A stretch of 64,000 nt of DNA, taken from NCBI RefSeq assembly GCF_900086585.1, contig NZ_FLKM01000009.1, forward strand, positions 62,001 through 126,000, written 5' to 3'. The position numbers were made by a program, and so were the translations under genes. Positions 8,186 to 16,399 of this stretch are shown here, one piece after another (within the stretch, counting starts at the first letter, position 1; every line of letters starts with the position of its first letter). Below the pieces are notes generated by a model, which saw nothing but the letters and a program-made list of their open reading frames with translations, was not told the origin of the DNA and searched no databases. The DNA is from Emergencia timonensis (GTDB lineage Bacteria; Bacillota; Clostridia; Peptostreptococcales; Anaerovoracaceae).

Positions 8186-8228
8186 AGCCGCCTGTGCAGA
8201 AGATATTCTGCACAGGCGGCTTTTTTTT
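8186..8228 (+). terminator. Strong Rho-independent terminator
   Basis: A perfect 16-bp GC-rich stem (AGCCGCCTGTGCAGAA / TTCTGCACAGGCGGCT) with a GATA loop is followed by eight T residues. It ends the BKACE transcript. Confidence 0.95.
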
Positions 8229-8340
8229 GGCTTGCATTGGCTTTTCCGTCTCGCCGCGGATCAGCCCATTCACTGCAGGGCATCGGAGCTTGTAAGGATG
8301 TGCCATTTTTGTGTAACGAAGCGTGTTTGTTGCCGCACAG

Positions 8341-8706
8341 TTACGCAGAATCGGGTGAATCCGGCAAAACGATTATGCAGGCGAACAGAACAAGGCGGCA
8401 TTTGCGTAACGGAAGCCAGGCTACGGCAGGACAGTTACGCAGAATCGGCTGAATCCGGCAAAACGGTTACGCAGGCGAACAGAACAAGGCGGCATTTGCA
8501 TAACGGAGGCCAGGCTACGGCAGGACAGTTACGCAGAATCGGGTAAATCCGGCAAAACGGTTATGCAGGCGAACAGAACAAGGCGGCATTTGCGTAACGG
8601 AGGCCAGGCTACGGCAGGACAGTTACGCAGAATCGGGTGAATCCGGCAAAACGGTTACGCAAGCGAACGGAACAAGGCGGCATTTGCGTAACAGGAGCCA
8701 GGCTGC
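8341..8706. repeat. Four tandem copies of a 94-bp repeat
   Basis: Units begin TTACGCAGAATCGG at 8341, 8435, 8529 and 8623, exactly 94 bp apart; the fourth is truncated near GCCAGGCT at about 8704. Divergence between units is only a few bases. Each unit has TTACGCA at its start, TTACGCA or TTATGCA about 33 nt in, and the inverse TGCGTAAC near its end, so each can fold. A degenerate partial unit (GTAACGAAGCG) lies at about 8312. As 94 is not a multiple of 3, the reading frame rotates, so the frames crossing it are not convincing genes. There are no spacers, so this is not CRISPR. The segment 8229-8340 before it holds nothing else recognised. Confidence 0.9.
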
Positions 8707-8756
8707 AGAGGGAGCAGCTCTGATGCGTTTGTCACAGCTTTTTCCAGGCTGCAATA

Positions 8757-8785
8757 TTGACTTTTCTTCGGCGGCTCATTAAAAT
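8757..8785 (+). promoter_or_regulatory. Promoter of the M20 amidohydrolase gene
   Basis: TTGACT (8757-8762) and TAAAAT (8780-8785) have a 17-nt spacer. The block TTGACTTTTCTTCGGCGGCT plus CATTAAAATG closely matches the whiA promoter at 10166, including the spacer, which is normally unconserved. Confidence 0.78.
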
Positions 8786-8822
8786 GGAAGAAGTAATTAG
8801 TTTTACAGAAAGGAGCCGTCTT

Positions 8823-10004
8823 ATGGACTTAACAAATATGATTGAAAATACCTATGCTGAGGTGGTAGAAATCTACAGGCACTTGCACAGGCATCCTGAA
8901 TTATCAGAACAGGAAATAGAGACTGCAAATTACATCTGCAGGACTTTGGATGCGCACAACATCCCTTACCAGAGAGATATCGCAGGTCATGGCATCGCCG
9001 CACTGATAGAGGGAAACGGATCCGGCTGTATCGGCATCCGCGCCGACATCGATGCCCTGGCAATTACTGAGACAACAGGAGTCCCTTATGCTTCTGTGAA
9101 TCCTGGCGTGATGCACGCCTGCGGTCACGACATGCATATAGCCATTCTGCTGGGAACGGGAATGGTCTTAAATGAGATAAAAGATCAACTGACCGGCAGT
9201 GTCAAATTGATTTTCCAGCCGGCAGAAGAGACCACTGGCGGTGCGCATCAAATGATTGAGGCTGGCGTTTTGCAGCAGCCTGCTGTATCTGCCATGATCG
9301 GACTTCACGTTGATCCTGCCTTTGAAACAGGTTCGATTGTGTTGCGCAGAGGGGTGATGAATGCAGCAGTAAACGATTTTACAATGGAGATAAAGGGAAA
9401 GCAATGTCACGGTGCGCAGCCAGAAAGAGGTATTGACCCTATCGTTGTGGCTGCTGATATGATTATGACGTTACAGACCATAGCAACTCGCTTTACGGCG
9501 GCTACGAATCCAGTAGTAGTATCTATCGGCAGTATTCAAGGTGGAACAGGATGCAACATTATTCCGGGAGAGGTTATCATGCAGGGCACCCTCCGCGCTG
9601 TCAGCAATGAAACTCTCGATTCGATAAAGAATCGTGTTGAACAAATCGCAGCTGGTACAACTGCTACATATGGCGCTTCTGCACAGTTTGAATGGATGGA
9701 AACACCGTTCCCTCCGCTGATCAACGATGACGGGGTGATAGATATCGTCGAAAAGGCTGCTGATGATATTGGATTTGCCGTTCACCACATGCCAGAGACC
9801 AGCATGGGCGCCGACGATTTCGCCTTCTTCACGGAAGCCGTGCCGGGCGCATACTTTAATCTTGGCTGTGCACCAAAAGGGGCAACGCTGTCTCCGTTAC
9901 ATAACGGCAATTTCATCGGTGACGAGAAAGCGCTCTGTGCTGGCATGGAGATAGAACTCCAGACGGTGCTGGCACTGATGGAGAAAAACAGCAAAAGGAT
10001 ATGA
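8823..10004 (+). CDS. M20 family amidohydrolase (hippurate/IAA-amino acid hydrolase type)
   Basis: Cytoplasmic dimetal peptidase/amidohydrolase that releases amino acids from N-acyl or aryl conjugates. It has 393 residues, normal for the M20D group. Metal-site motifs are HACGHDMH (98-105), PAEETTGGA with the catalytic Glu pair near 133, GLHVD, and a late His in SPLHNGNF; the dimerisation domain lies at about 180-300. I start it at 8823, where AAAGGAG lies 8 nt upstream, rather than at the earlier in-frame start at 8757 inside the promoter. It has its own promoter and sits in the interval where yvcK would be expected. Confidence 0.9.
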   Translation: MDLTNMIENTYAEVVEIYRHLHRHPELSEQEIETANYICRTLDAHNIPYQRDIAGHGIAALIEGNGSGCIGIRADIDALAITETTGVPYASVNPGVMHACGHDMHIAILLGTGMVLNEIKDQLTGSVKLIFQPAEETTGGAHQMIEAGVLQQPAVSAMIGLHVDPAFETGSIVLRRGVMNAAVNDFTMEIKGKQCHGAQPERGIDPIVVAADMIMTLQTIATRFTAATNPVVVSIGSIQGGTGCNIIPGEVIMQGTLRAVSNETLDSIKNRVEQIAAGTTATYGASAQFEWMETPFPPLINDDGVIDIVEKAADDIGFAVHHMPETSMGADDFAFFTEAVPGAYFNLGCAPKGATLSPLHNGNFIGDEKALCAGMEIELQTVLALMEKNSKRI

Positions 10005-10165
10005 ATTTATAAGAGATAACCAACAAAAAGAATATATCGTAAGGCTTCATCGTTCACTTTTCTCCTTCCTCCGGTTGCTAATAATCCTTTTGTCTGGCCC
10101 GCTAAAGCTGGGGCAAAATGCTAAAGAAACCGGTATGTCTGCACTGCAGGGCGTTTTTAGTATGA

Positions 10166-10194
10166 TTGACTTTTGTCGCCGCTCTCATTATAAT
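10166..10194 (+). promoter_or_regulatory. Promoter of whiA
   Basis: TTGACT (10166-10171) and perfect TATAAT (10189-10194), spacer 17 nt, with the start codon 45 nt beyond. This gives whiA its own transcription, uncoupled from rapZ. The rest of 10005-10238 shows no gene or clear structure. Confidence 0.88.
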
Positions 10195-10238
10195 GTAGAC
10201 AGATTTGCACGATACATTTACAGAGAGAGGAAAACAAG

Positions 10239-11180
10239 ATGTCATTTGCGACAGAGACAAAAAACGAGCTGGCCAGAATCGAGCCGGAAAAAAAGTGCTG
10301 CCAGCTGGCGGAAATTGCAGGTTTCTTGCGGGTGTCAGGCAGCTTGAGATTGGCAGGAGGCGGCAAGTTTAAAATCGTCATTACGACAGAAAATCCTGCC
10401 GTAGCCAGACATTATAAAAAGCTGATCAAGGAGTATTTTCAGGTGGATACGGAGCTGGAGATTGGGGAGGCTGCCGGGCCGAAGAAGGGCAGAGCCTATC
10501 TTTTGACCATAGACCCTAACATGAGAAGTGAACAGATTCTCAGAGAGACGGGGATTCTCCTCGTCAGAGAGGGCAACAACTATATCTCTGACGGTATTTA
10601 CAGTGATTTGATTAAGACCAAATGCTGCCGAAAATCTTACCTCAGAGGTATCTTCATGGGGTCCGGCACCATCAGCGATCCAGAAAAAAGCTATCATCTG
10701 GAGATCGTCTGCAGCAGCAAGAACCTTGCTAATGATTTGAAAAAGATGATTAATTCTTTTGTGGACTTATCAGCTAAGATTGTGGAGCGAAAAAATCACT
10801 ATATTGTATATATGAAGAGTTCCGAATATATCTGTGACACACTTGCGATCATGGGCGCTCACTCGCAGATGTTAGAATTTGAAAACGTCAAGATAAAAAA
10901 AGAACTGGTCAACGAGACGGTGCGCATAACCAACTGCGACAACACCAACACGGACAGAACCCTGGACGCTTCACAGCGGCAGCTCAAGAACATCAAAAAG
11001 ATTCAGAAGACGAAGGGACTGGGATGCCTGCCGGAAAAACTGCGGGCGGTAGCGGAGCTGCGGCTGGAATATCCTGAGGCCAGCTTAGTGCAGCTGGCGG
11101 AGATGATGGATCCGCCGATGAAAAAGTCGGGGATCAACAACCGCTTTCGAAAAATTGAAGAAATCGCAGGGAAACTGTAA
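10239..11180 (+). CDS. whiA: WhiA-family DNA-binding regulator
   Basis: WhiA joins a degenerate LAGLIDADG-endonuclease-like domain to a C-terminal helix-turn-helix. It binds DNA and affects division and chromosome segregation in Bacillus and sporulation in Streptomyces. The 313 residues are standard. Seen here are the N-terminal SFATETKNELARI, the endonuclease-like YLRGIFMGSGTISDPEKSYH near 138, and the HTH region from about 225 with RTLDASQRQLKNI, LPEKLRAVAELRLEYP and the closing KSGINNRFRKIEEIA. GAGAGAGGAAAA precedes the ATG. Confidence 0.96.
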   Translation: MSFATETKNELARIEPEKKCCQLAEIAGFLRVSGSLRLAGGGKFKIVITTENPAVARHYKKLIKEYFQVDTELEIGEAAGPKKGRAYLLTIDPNMRSEQILRETGILLVREGNNYISDGIYSDLIKTKCCRKSYLRGIFMGSGTISDPEKSYHLEIVCSSKNLANDLKKMINSFVDLSAKIVERKNHYIVYMKSSEYICDTLAIMGAHSQMLEFENVKIKKELVNETVRITNCDNTNTDRTLDASQRQLKNIKKIQKTKGLGCLPEKLRAVAELRLEYPEASLVQLAEMMDPPMKKSGINNRFRKIEEIAGKL

Positions 11181-11221
11181 AAGGCCAGGCGTATAGATAC
11201 TGATGCAGTGAAGGTAATCGT

Positions 11222-12592
11222 ATGGACGCAGAAAAGAATAAGATGCAAGTTTATAAACCCTTAATCACCGTAATTTTTATGGTAATCATGATGTTTACCG
11301 CTATGGTATATTATCAGGCTGACCCACAGATTCCGCTGATGTTTGGCTGCCTGGCAGCTGGTCTTGTGGCAGTTTGGATGGGCTTTTCGTGGGAAAAGAT
11401 ATTGGAAGGCGCTTTGAAAGGCATCAGCCAATCGCTGGAAGCCATTTTGATTCTGCTGCTCATCGGGGTCCTGGTCGGCGTATGGATCGCCTGCGGCACG
11501 GTGCCGGCTATGATTTATTATGGATTGAAGATGATATCTGCCAGGTATTTTCTGCCTACTGCCATGACAATCTGTGTCATCGTAGCCTTCGCCATAGGCT
11601 CATGGGGAACCATAGGCACGGTAGGTCTGGCCTTTATGGGCATGGGTGCGGCGCTGCATATCTCGGCCCCTGTGGTGGCAGGCTGCATTGTATCGGGCTC
11701 TTATATGGGCGAGGTGATTTCTCCCCTGTCCGATGCGACAAATCTGACCGCAGCGGTAGTGGGCGAGAACGTCTTTCAGATTGTACGCAGGATGGCAAAA
11801 CCAGCCGCCATCGCTTTTTGCATAACGATGGCCTGCTATTTTGTCATAGGCAGACAGTATACAGGCGGAGCAGAAACGCAGCTGGACAGTGATATCGGAT
11901 CGCTGCTTGACAGTATCAAGGGACAATTTTCTATTTCACTCCTTGAACTGCTGCCGATGGCCTTGATGGCGGCCTGTATTTTGCTGAAGTTTCCCGCCAT
12001 ACCCTCCATGTTTGCAGGTATCCTGTGCGGTCTGTTTGAAGCCCTCTTTCTGCAGCAAATAGATATTGGAGAGGTATTAAACGTCAGTTACAACGGATTC
12101 CTCTGCCAAAGCGGAAATCCCCTGGTGGATGACCTGCTTTCGGCAGGGGGCATGAACGAAATGCTCTATTCTATTTCGATTATCGTCATTGCCATGGGAT
12201 TCGGCGGCATCATGCAGCACACCAAGCAGATTGAAACCCTGCTCACGCCACTGATCAACAGAATCAAATCAAAGGGAAGCCTGGGATTGGTGACAGTGCT
12301 GTCCTGTGTCTGTATGAATGTGATTTTGCCCGATCAATACCTGGGGATTTCGCTGCCGGGTCAGATGTATGAAAAGACATATGCAGACAGGAATATCGAC
12401 CGATCCGATCTGGCGGTGACGCTGCTGGGCGGAGGGGCAGTGACTTCCCCCTTGATACCATGGAATACTTGCGGCATCTACGTGATGACGATTCTGAGTG
12501 TTCCGGCGGTTTCTTACGGACCCTTTGCTTTTTACAGCATCATTCTGCCTTTGACTGTGGTTGTTTTGGGCTATATCAAGAAGAGGCGCTAA
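11222..12592 (+). CDS. NhaC family Na+/H+ antiporter-type carrier
   Basis: Polytopic membrane protein of 456 residues with about eleven hydrophobic segments. The NhaC/ArsB-like signature SGSYMGEVISPLSDATNLTA lies near residue 160, and a second half-repeat near 400 contains GGGAVTSPLIPWNTCG. Family members exchange Na+ for H+ or move organic substrates with Na+. It follows whiA by 41 nt with a GAAGGTAA ribosome-binding site, and may be read from the whiA promoter. The terminator at 12618 closes the unit. Confidence 0.85.
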   Translation: MDAEKNKMQVYKPLITVIFMVIMMFTAMVYYQADPQIPLMFGCLAAGLVAVWMGFSWEKILEGALKGISQSLEAILILLLIGVLVGVWIACGTVPAMIYYGLKMISARYFLPTAMTICVIVAFAIGSWGTIGTVGLAFMGMGAALHISAPVVAGCIVSGSYMGEVISPLSDATNLTAAVVGENVFQIVRRMAKPAAIAFCITMACYFVIGRQYTGGAETQLDSDIGSLLDSIKGQFSISLLELLPMALMAACILLKFPAIPSMFAGILCGLFEALFLQQIDIGEVLNVSYNGFLCQSGNPLVDDLLSAGGMNEMLYSISIIVIAMGFGGIMQHTKQIETLLTPLINRIKSKGSLGLVTVLSCVCMNVILPDQYLGISLPGQMYEKTYADRNIDRSDLAVTLLGGGAVTSPLIPWNTCGIYVMTILSVPAVSYGPFAFYSIILPLTVVVLGYIKKRR

Positions 12593-12617
12593 CATTTCGG
12601 AACTTTATAGGAACAAA

Positions 12618-12656
12618 AGCACGGTGCGGCAATTTGCTGCACCGTGTTTATCTTTT
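12618..12656. terminator. Terminator hairpin, left boundary of the catabolic block
   Basis: CACGGTGC-G-GCA / TGC-T-GCACCGTG with an AATT loop is followed by TTTATCTTTTTT. It lies between the convergent NhaC and LysR genes. Its arms recur at 58020-58057. Confidence 0.85.
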
Positions 12657-12662
12657 TTGATG

Positions 12663-13604
12663 TTATCTCTGTCCTTCTTTATAGGGGAATAGATTCTGAA
12701 TTCCATCGTAAGAGGCGGGGTCTGTTGCATATTCAAGAAACTTCATACAGGCTCTGGTTCTGTAGTTTTCTTTTCTGACGATGATTCCGATTTCCCGTCT
12801 GCCCATTTTTTCGTCCAGTGGAATACAGCAGATCTTGGGGTTGTCGTATTTTTTATAGATGTAATAGGGGCAGAGGACAATCCCGATATCGTTGGCTACC
12901 ATGTCCATGATGAAATCCCACTGTGTGCTGGAAAGCACGACGTTGGGTTTGACACCCATCAGCTTCATATCGTTTCTTACCTGTCCTGAATATTCGTGAC
13001 CGTCATTGAACAAGATCAGATTTCGATTGTTAAGGGCACTGTACTGGAGTTCCTTTAGCTGGGCGACTTCGTTTTCCCTGCTGGCAACGATTACGATTTC
13101 GCTGGCCGCGATTTTGAAGATTTCGAAGTTGTCCGTATCCTCCGGGTTCTTAATATGGTATAGATCGATAAAAGCAAGATCCAGATTCTTCTTGAGGATC
13201 TCCTCTTTGAGCATATTCGTTTCTTTTTCCATGATCGAAACTGTGATCTGCGGGTATTTTTCTTTGAAGGTCGGCAGCAGATGCGAGAACAGAGCAGGAC
13301 CGCCCATGATGGAAAGGCCGACATTGAGATGGCCCTTATCAACACCGGCGTCAAGATAAGTCGTATTGATCAAAACGTCGTAACTTTCCAGGAAGTTGAC
13401 CGTTTTCTCGTAAAAGGACTGCCCGGCATCTGTGAGCTTTTGCTTTCTTTGATAGGTATAGAAAAACTTAAATCCCATTTCATCTTCGATGCTTTTGATC
13501 GCTTTACTTAGCGCCGGCTGTGAAACGAACAGCTGTTGTGATGCCAAAGAGTAGCTTCCGCAATCAGCAACTTGTACGAAATATTGTAATTGTCTGATGT
13601 CCAT
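12663..13604 (-). CDS. LysR family transcriptional regulator
   Basis: 313-residue LTTR. The N-terminal winged HTH spans residues 1-60 (MDIRQLQYFVQVADCGSYSL, then SQPALSKAIKSIE) and the rest is the two-lobed effector-binding domain. It is divergent from the tandem-VOC gene across 238 bp, the normal arrangement for an LTTR controlling its neighbour. By position it most likely regulates the VOC/SDR/isomerase genes from 13843 on, with a pathway substrate or intermediate as coinducer. It is not a close paralogue of the two other LTTRs in the window. Confidence 0.9.
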   Translation of the reverse strand: MDIRQLQYFVQVADCGSYSLASQQLFVSQPALSKAIKSIEDEMGFKFFYTYQRKQKLTDAGQSFYEKTVNFLESYDVLINTTYLDAGVDKGHLNVGLSIMGGPALFSHLLPTFKEKYPQITVSIMEKETNMLKEEILKKNLDLAFIDLYHIKNPEDTDNFEIFKIAASEIVIVASRENEVAQLKELQYSALNNRNLILFNDGHEYSGQVRNDMKLMGVKPNVVLSSTQWDFIMDMVANDIGIVLCPYYIYKKYDNPKICCIPLDEKMGRREIGIIVRKENYRTRACMKFLEYATDPASYDGIQNLFPYKEGQR

Positions 13605-13771
13605 ATTGTTTTCCCCTATTTTGCTCCAATGTTTGGTAAAGTAACTTGTATATCAATTATATTCTGCTTTCAGTGAAAAATCAATTTGCTAGGCACTGGT
13701 AAAATTGTGCAAAAAAATAATAGCAATCTATGAAAAAAAGTTATACGCAGATATTCGATTTGGTGATTTGA

Positions 13772-13802
13772 TTGTCAAGGGAAATGCTGATAACTTTATA
13801 AT
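13772..13802 (+). promoter_or_regulatory. Possible promoter of the VOC/SDR operon
   Basis: TTGTCA (13772-13777) and a perfect TATAAT (13797-13802) are 19 nt apart, longer than ideal, as expected of an activator-dependent promoter. AAAGTTAT (about 13737) and ATAACTTT (about 13790) form a distant inverted pair around it that could be part of an LTTR site. Confidence 0.4.
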
Positions 13803-13842
13803 AAGAGCAAAGTAATCATATGATCAGGGAGGTGCAATAGAG

Positions 13843-14946
13843 ATGAACGGCTTAAAAAAACCAAAAATAGAGCTCATCTTTCAGGTGGCAGTTGTGACAG
13901 ATGATCTGGAGAAACTGCTGGCAGGCTGGAAGGAGATTTTTGACTTCGACGAAGAAAGCATTGTAATCAAAACTACGGAGGAAGCCTACCAGTTTGATCA
14001 ATGGGACGGGTTCAACTACAATGAAAAACATTGCCGCTTTTTCAACAAGTTCTGTAGATTCAGCTTGGGAGGGATAGATTTTGAAATCATTGAACCCATG
14101 GACAAAGAAGCGCGGTCTCCGTTTTCTGATTTTCTCTTTGAAAACGGCGGAAGCGGCATCCATCACATTGGGGTAAAGGTAGATGATATGCCTGCCCTTG
14201 AGCGAAAGATGAAAGCGATGGGCGTGCCTGTTCTCAATCACGCTGTGATGGGGCAGGTTTTGGCTGATGGAACCAGGAAAAGTTGCACTTTCTACGACTT
14301 GCGAAAGCAGCTAGGACTGATACTGGAATGCGGCAGCCTGGTGGTCGGACCTATGGCAGCTGCCCCTGGATTTAGAGATGAAGGGTTTAAAAGAAATGAG
14401 GAGAAACCTGCCATCGATCTGCTGTTCCAGGTCTGTGTATGCGTGGAGGATCTGAAGCAGACGCTGGCAAGCTGGAAGGACATCTTTGACTTTGACGAAA
14501 GTACCATCGTAATAAAATCGACGAAGAAAGCCTTTGAGGAGGACGGCTGGGACGGACTCAATTACAATGAAAAGAAATGCGGCTTTTTCCACCGGTATAC
14601 GCGCTTTGCCATAGGGGGTCTCGACCTGGAGGTCATCGAACCGATGGATAAGGACGCGGGGAATCCCTATGCGGATTTTCTCCTGGCACACGGAAACGGC
14701 ATTCATCATTTTGGCGTAAAGGTAGGAAATATGGCGGCGTTGAAGCAGAAGATGAAGGAGATGGGAATTCCAAGGCTGAATTATGCTGAAATGGAGCCGG
14801 TACTTGCGGACGGAAGCAGAAAAGGCTGCACGTTTTATGACCTCAGAGAGCAGCTTGGCGTCATTCTTGAATGTGGAAGCGTTGTCGTAGGACCGCTGGC
14901 GAGTGACCCCAGAGCCGGGAATCCGCCGGATTTTGCAGCGGATTAG
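13843..14946 (+). CDS. Tandem two-domain VOC (glyoxalase/epimerase fold) protein
   Basis: 367 residues made of two homologous vicinal-oxygen-chelate domains (about 1-175 and 185-360), each close to a full methylmalonyl-CoA-epimerase-size unit. Each repeats the order FQV..V, (F/L)E(I/V)IEPMDK, GIHH(I/F)GVKV, CTFYDLR and (L/V)ILECGS. The inferred metal ligands are Gln, Glu, His and Glu; the first is Gln where epimerases have His. The linker carries GPMAAAPGFRDEG. Such folds isomerise, epimerise or lyse through a metal-bound enediolate. GGGAGGTG precedes the ATG. It is the first gene of module A, opposite a LysR gene; substrate unknown. Confidence 0.8.
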   Translation: MNGLKKPKIELIFQVAVVTDDLEKLLAGWKEIFDFDEESIVIKTTEEAYQFDQWDGFNYNEKHCRFFNKFCRFSLGGIDFEIIEPMDKEARSPFSDFLFENGGSGIHHIGVKVDDMPALERKMKAMGVPVLNHAVMGQVLADGTRKSCTFYDLRKQLGLILECGSLVVGPMAAAPGFRDEGFKRNEEKPAIDLLFQVCVCVEDLKQTLASWKDIFDFDESTIVIKSTKKAFEEDGWDGLNYNEKKCGFFHRYTRFAIGGLDLEVIEPMDKDAGNPYADFLLAHGNGIHHFGVKVGNMAALKQKMKEMGIPRLNYAEMEPVLADGSRKGCTFYDLREQLGVILECGSVVVGPLASDPRAGNPPDFAAD

Positions 14947-15072
14947 CCGTACCGTATAGCTTAAAGTAATATTCCTCTAAAAACTTTCGTTATTTTACTT
15001 GCCCTTTTTTAAGTGGTAGTATGATGACAGAAGCAAGTTACAAGAGAATCCATAGCAAGGACGAGGTTTTAC

Positions 15073-15588
15073 ATGGAAAAAACAAAAGTAGAAATTGTAT
15101 TTCAAGTCGGCTGTGTCGTAAACAGTGTGGATCAGGTGCTTGAAAATCTGAGGACTTATTTTGAACTTGAAGAGGAGACCATCGTCATCAAGTCATCAAA
15201 AGAGAGGGCAGAACAGGGCGTCCGTGTCGAAAACACATATAATGGCAGGCCTACAGACTTTCACATTAAAACAGCGCGCCTCAATTTTGGGGGCATCGAC
15301 TTAGAATATGTGGAGCCGCTGAACAAAGATGGCGGAGACCCTTATTCAGATTGGCTGAAGGAGCATGGTCCCGGCATTCATCATATCAATATGAAGCTTG
15401 CAGATCGGAGTATCATCGACAGGATCATGGCAGAGAAGAACATTCCGATTCATATCCTCAGCAAAACAGGCGGCCTGGAATTGGAAACCTATGACTTCAG
15501 GCAGATGTTCGGATTTATTGCCGAACTGGGAGATATGGTAGTAGGTCCTATGAAAGATACTTATTACAATGGAGAGAAGGAGAAATGA
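15073..15588 (+). CDS. Single-domain VOC family protein
   Basis: 171-residue VOC protein clearly related to the two domains of the preceding gene: VFQVGCVV, LEYVEPLNK, GIHHINMKL, ETYDFRQMFG and IAELGDMVVGPM. The Gln-Glu-His-Glu ligand set is intact. The gap before it (14947-15072) is 126 bp and may hold a weak promoter (TTGCCC at 14999 and TATGAT at 15020, spacer only 15). The stop codon overlaps or adjoins the SDR start, so it is co-translated with the dehydrogenase. Epimerase/isomerase or dehydratase action on a hydroxy-keto intermediate is inferred. Confidence 0.8.
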   Translation: MEKTKVEIVFQVGCVVNSVDQVLENLRTYFELEEETIVIKSSKERAEQGVRVENTYNGRPTDFHIKTARLNFGGIDLEYVEPLNKDGGDPYSDWLKEHGPGIHHINMKLADRSIIDRIMAEKNIPIHILSKTGGLELETYDFRQMFGFIAELGDMVVGPMKDTYYNGEKEK

Positions 15589-15590
15589 TT

Positions 15591-16382
15591 ATGCAGAGAT
15601 TAAAAGACATGGTAGCAATTATCACCGGAGGCGCTGGCGGAATGGGCCACGTTGCAGCCAAGACTTTTACAGAAGAGGGTGCATGTGTCGTCCTCGCAGA
15701 TAGAGACGCGGACAAATTACAGGCTGTGGTCGAGGAGGTCAGCGCTGGCGGAGCCAAGGTGATCGGAGTGGCGGCTGACCTTACGAGCCAGGCGGACCGC
15801 GAAAAGATCTTTGAAGAAGCCGTAAAGGCGTTTGGGAAGGTGGATATTCTCATCAACAATGCCGGATGGGGATGCAAACTGCCTTTCCTGGAGACAGATG
15901 AAGCCTCCTTTGACAGATCCATCGAACTGAACGTCAAAGCAACGTACTATATGACCCAGCTTGCCTGCAAGCAGATGATCAAGCAGGGAACCGGCGGTAA
16001 AATCGTCAGCACCTCTTCAACTGCGGCGCTGCAAGGAGAAAGAAACGGTTCGATCTATGCAGGATCAAAGTCTGCAATCATCGCCATGTCAAAGGCAATC
16101 GCCCTTGAGGTTGGTGAATATGGCATCAATGTAAACGTCGTCTGCCCCGGGTTTACCCGTACAGACAATAACAGCCACATCCCATCAGCGATTGACGATA
16201 ATTTCCTTGGAATCACGCCGACCAAAAGAATCAATGTGGCGCAGGACATCGTAAACGGATATTTGTTCCTGGTATCTGAGGAGGCAAGGCAGATAACTGC
16301 CCAGGTACTTCCGATTGACGGCGGTTTCTCGGGTACCCGTGCGATGCAGGCTGCGCAGAATGCTTCGATGATGGTCAAGTAG
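15591..16382 (+). CDS. Short-chain dehydrogenase/reductase
   Basis: Classical SDR of about 263 residues that oxidises a secondary alcohol with NAD(P). The Rossmann motif TGGAGGMG is near residue 12, NNAGWG near 90, the catalytic Ser in VSTSSTA near 143, and YAGSK supplies Tyr and Lys near 156-160. The C-terminus has IDGGFSGT. An Asp in VLADRDADK after strand 2 favours NAD over NADP. I choose the ATG at 15591 because AAGGAG lies 8 nt upstream; the ATG at 15585 would sit too close. Its place between VOC and TIM-barrel genes suggests it makes the keto group those enzymes act on. Confidence 0.88.
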   Translation: MQRLKDMVAIITGGAGGMGHVAAKTFTEEGACVVLADRDADKLQAVVEEVSAGGAKVIGVAADLTSQADREKIFEEAVKAFGKVDILINNAGWGCKLPFLETDEASFDRSIELNVKATYYMTQLACKQMIKQGTGGKIVSTSSTAALQGERNGSIYAGSKSAIIAMSKAIALEVGEYGINVNVVCPGFTRTDNNSHIPSAIDDNFLGITPTKRINVAQDIVNGYLFLVSEEARQITAQVLPIDGGFSGTRAMQAAQNASMMVK

Positions 16383-16399
16383 TCTGAGGAGGAGAGAAC

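Noticed and set aside
8232..8546. Open frames of 71-104 codons across the tandem repeat, rich in Arg/Gln repeats
   Set aside because: They exist because the 94-bp unit lacks stops in several frames. The period rotates the frame, there is no ribosome-binding site, and composition is unlike the other proteins.
8341..8706. CRISPR array
   Set aside because: Units are contiguous and near-identical over all 94 bp, with no unique spacers and no cas genes.
10075..10347. 90-codon frame between the M20 gene and whiA
   Set aside because: It runs across the whiA promoter and into whiA in another frame, without a ribosome-binding site.
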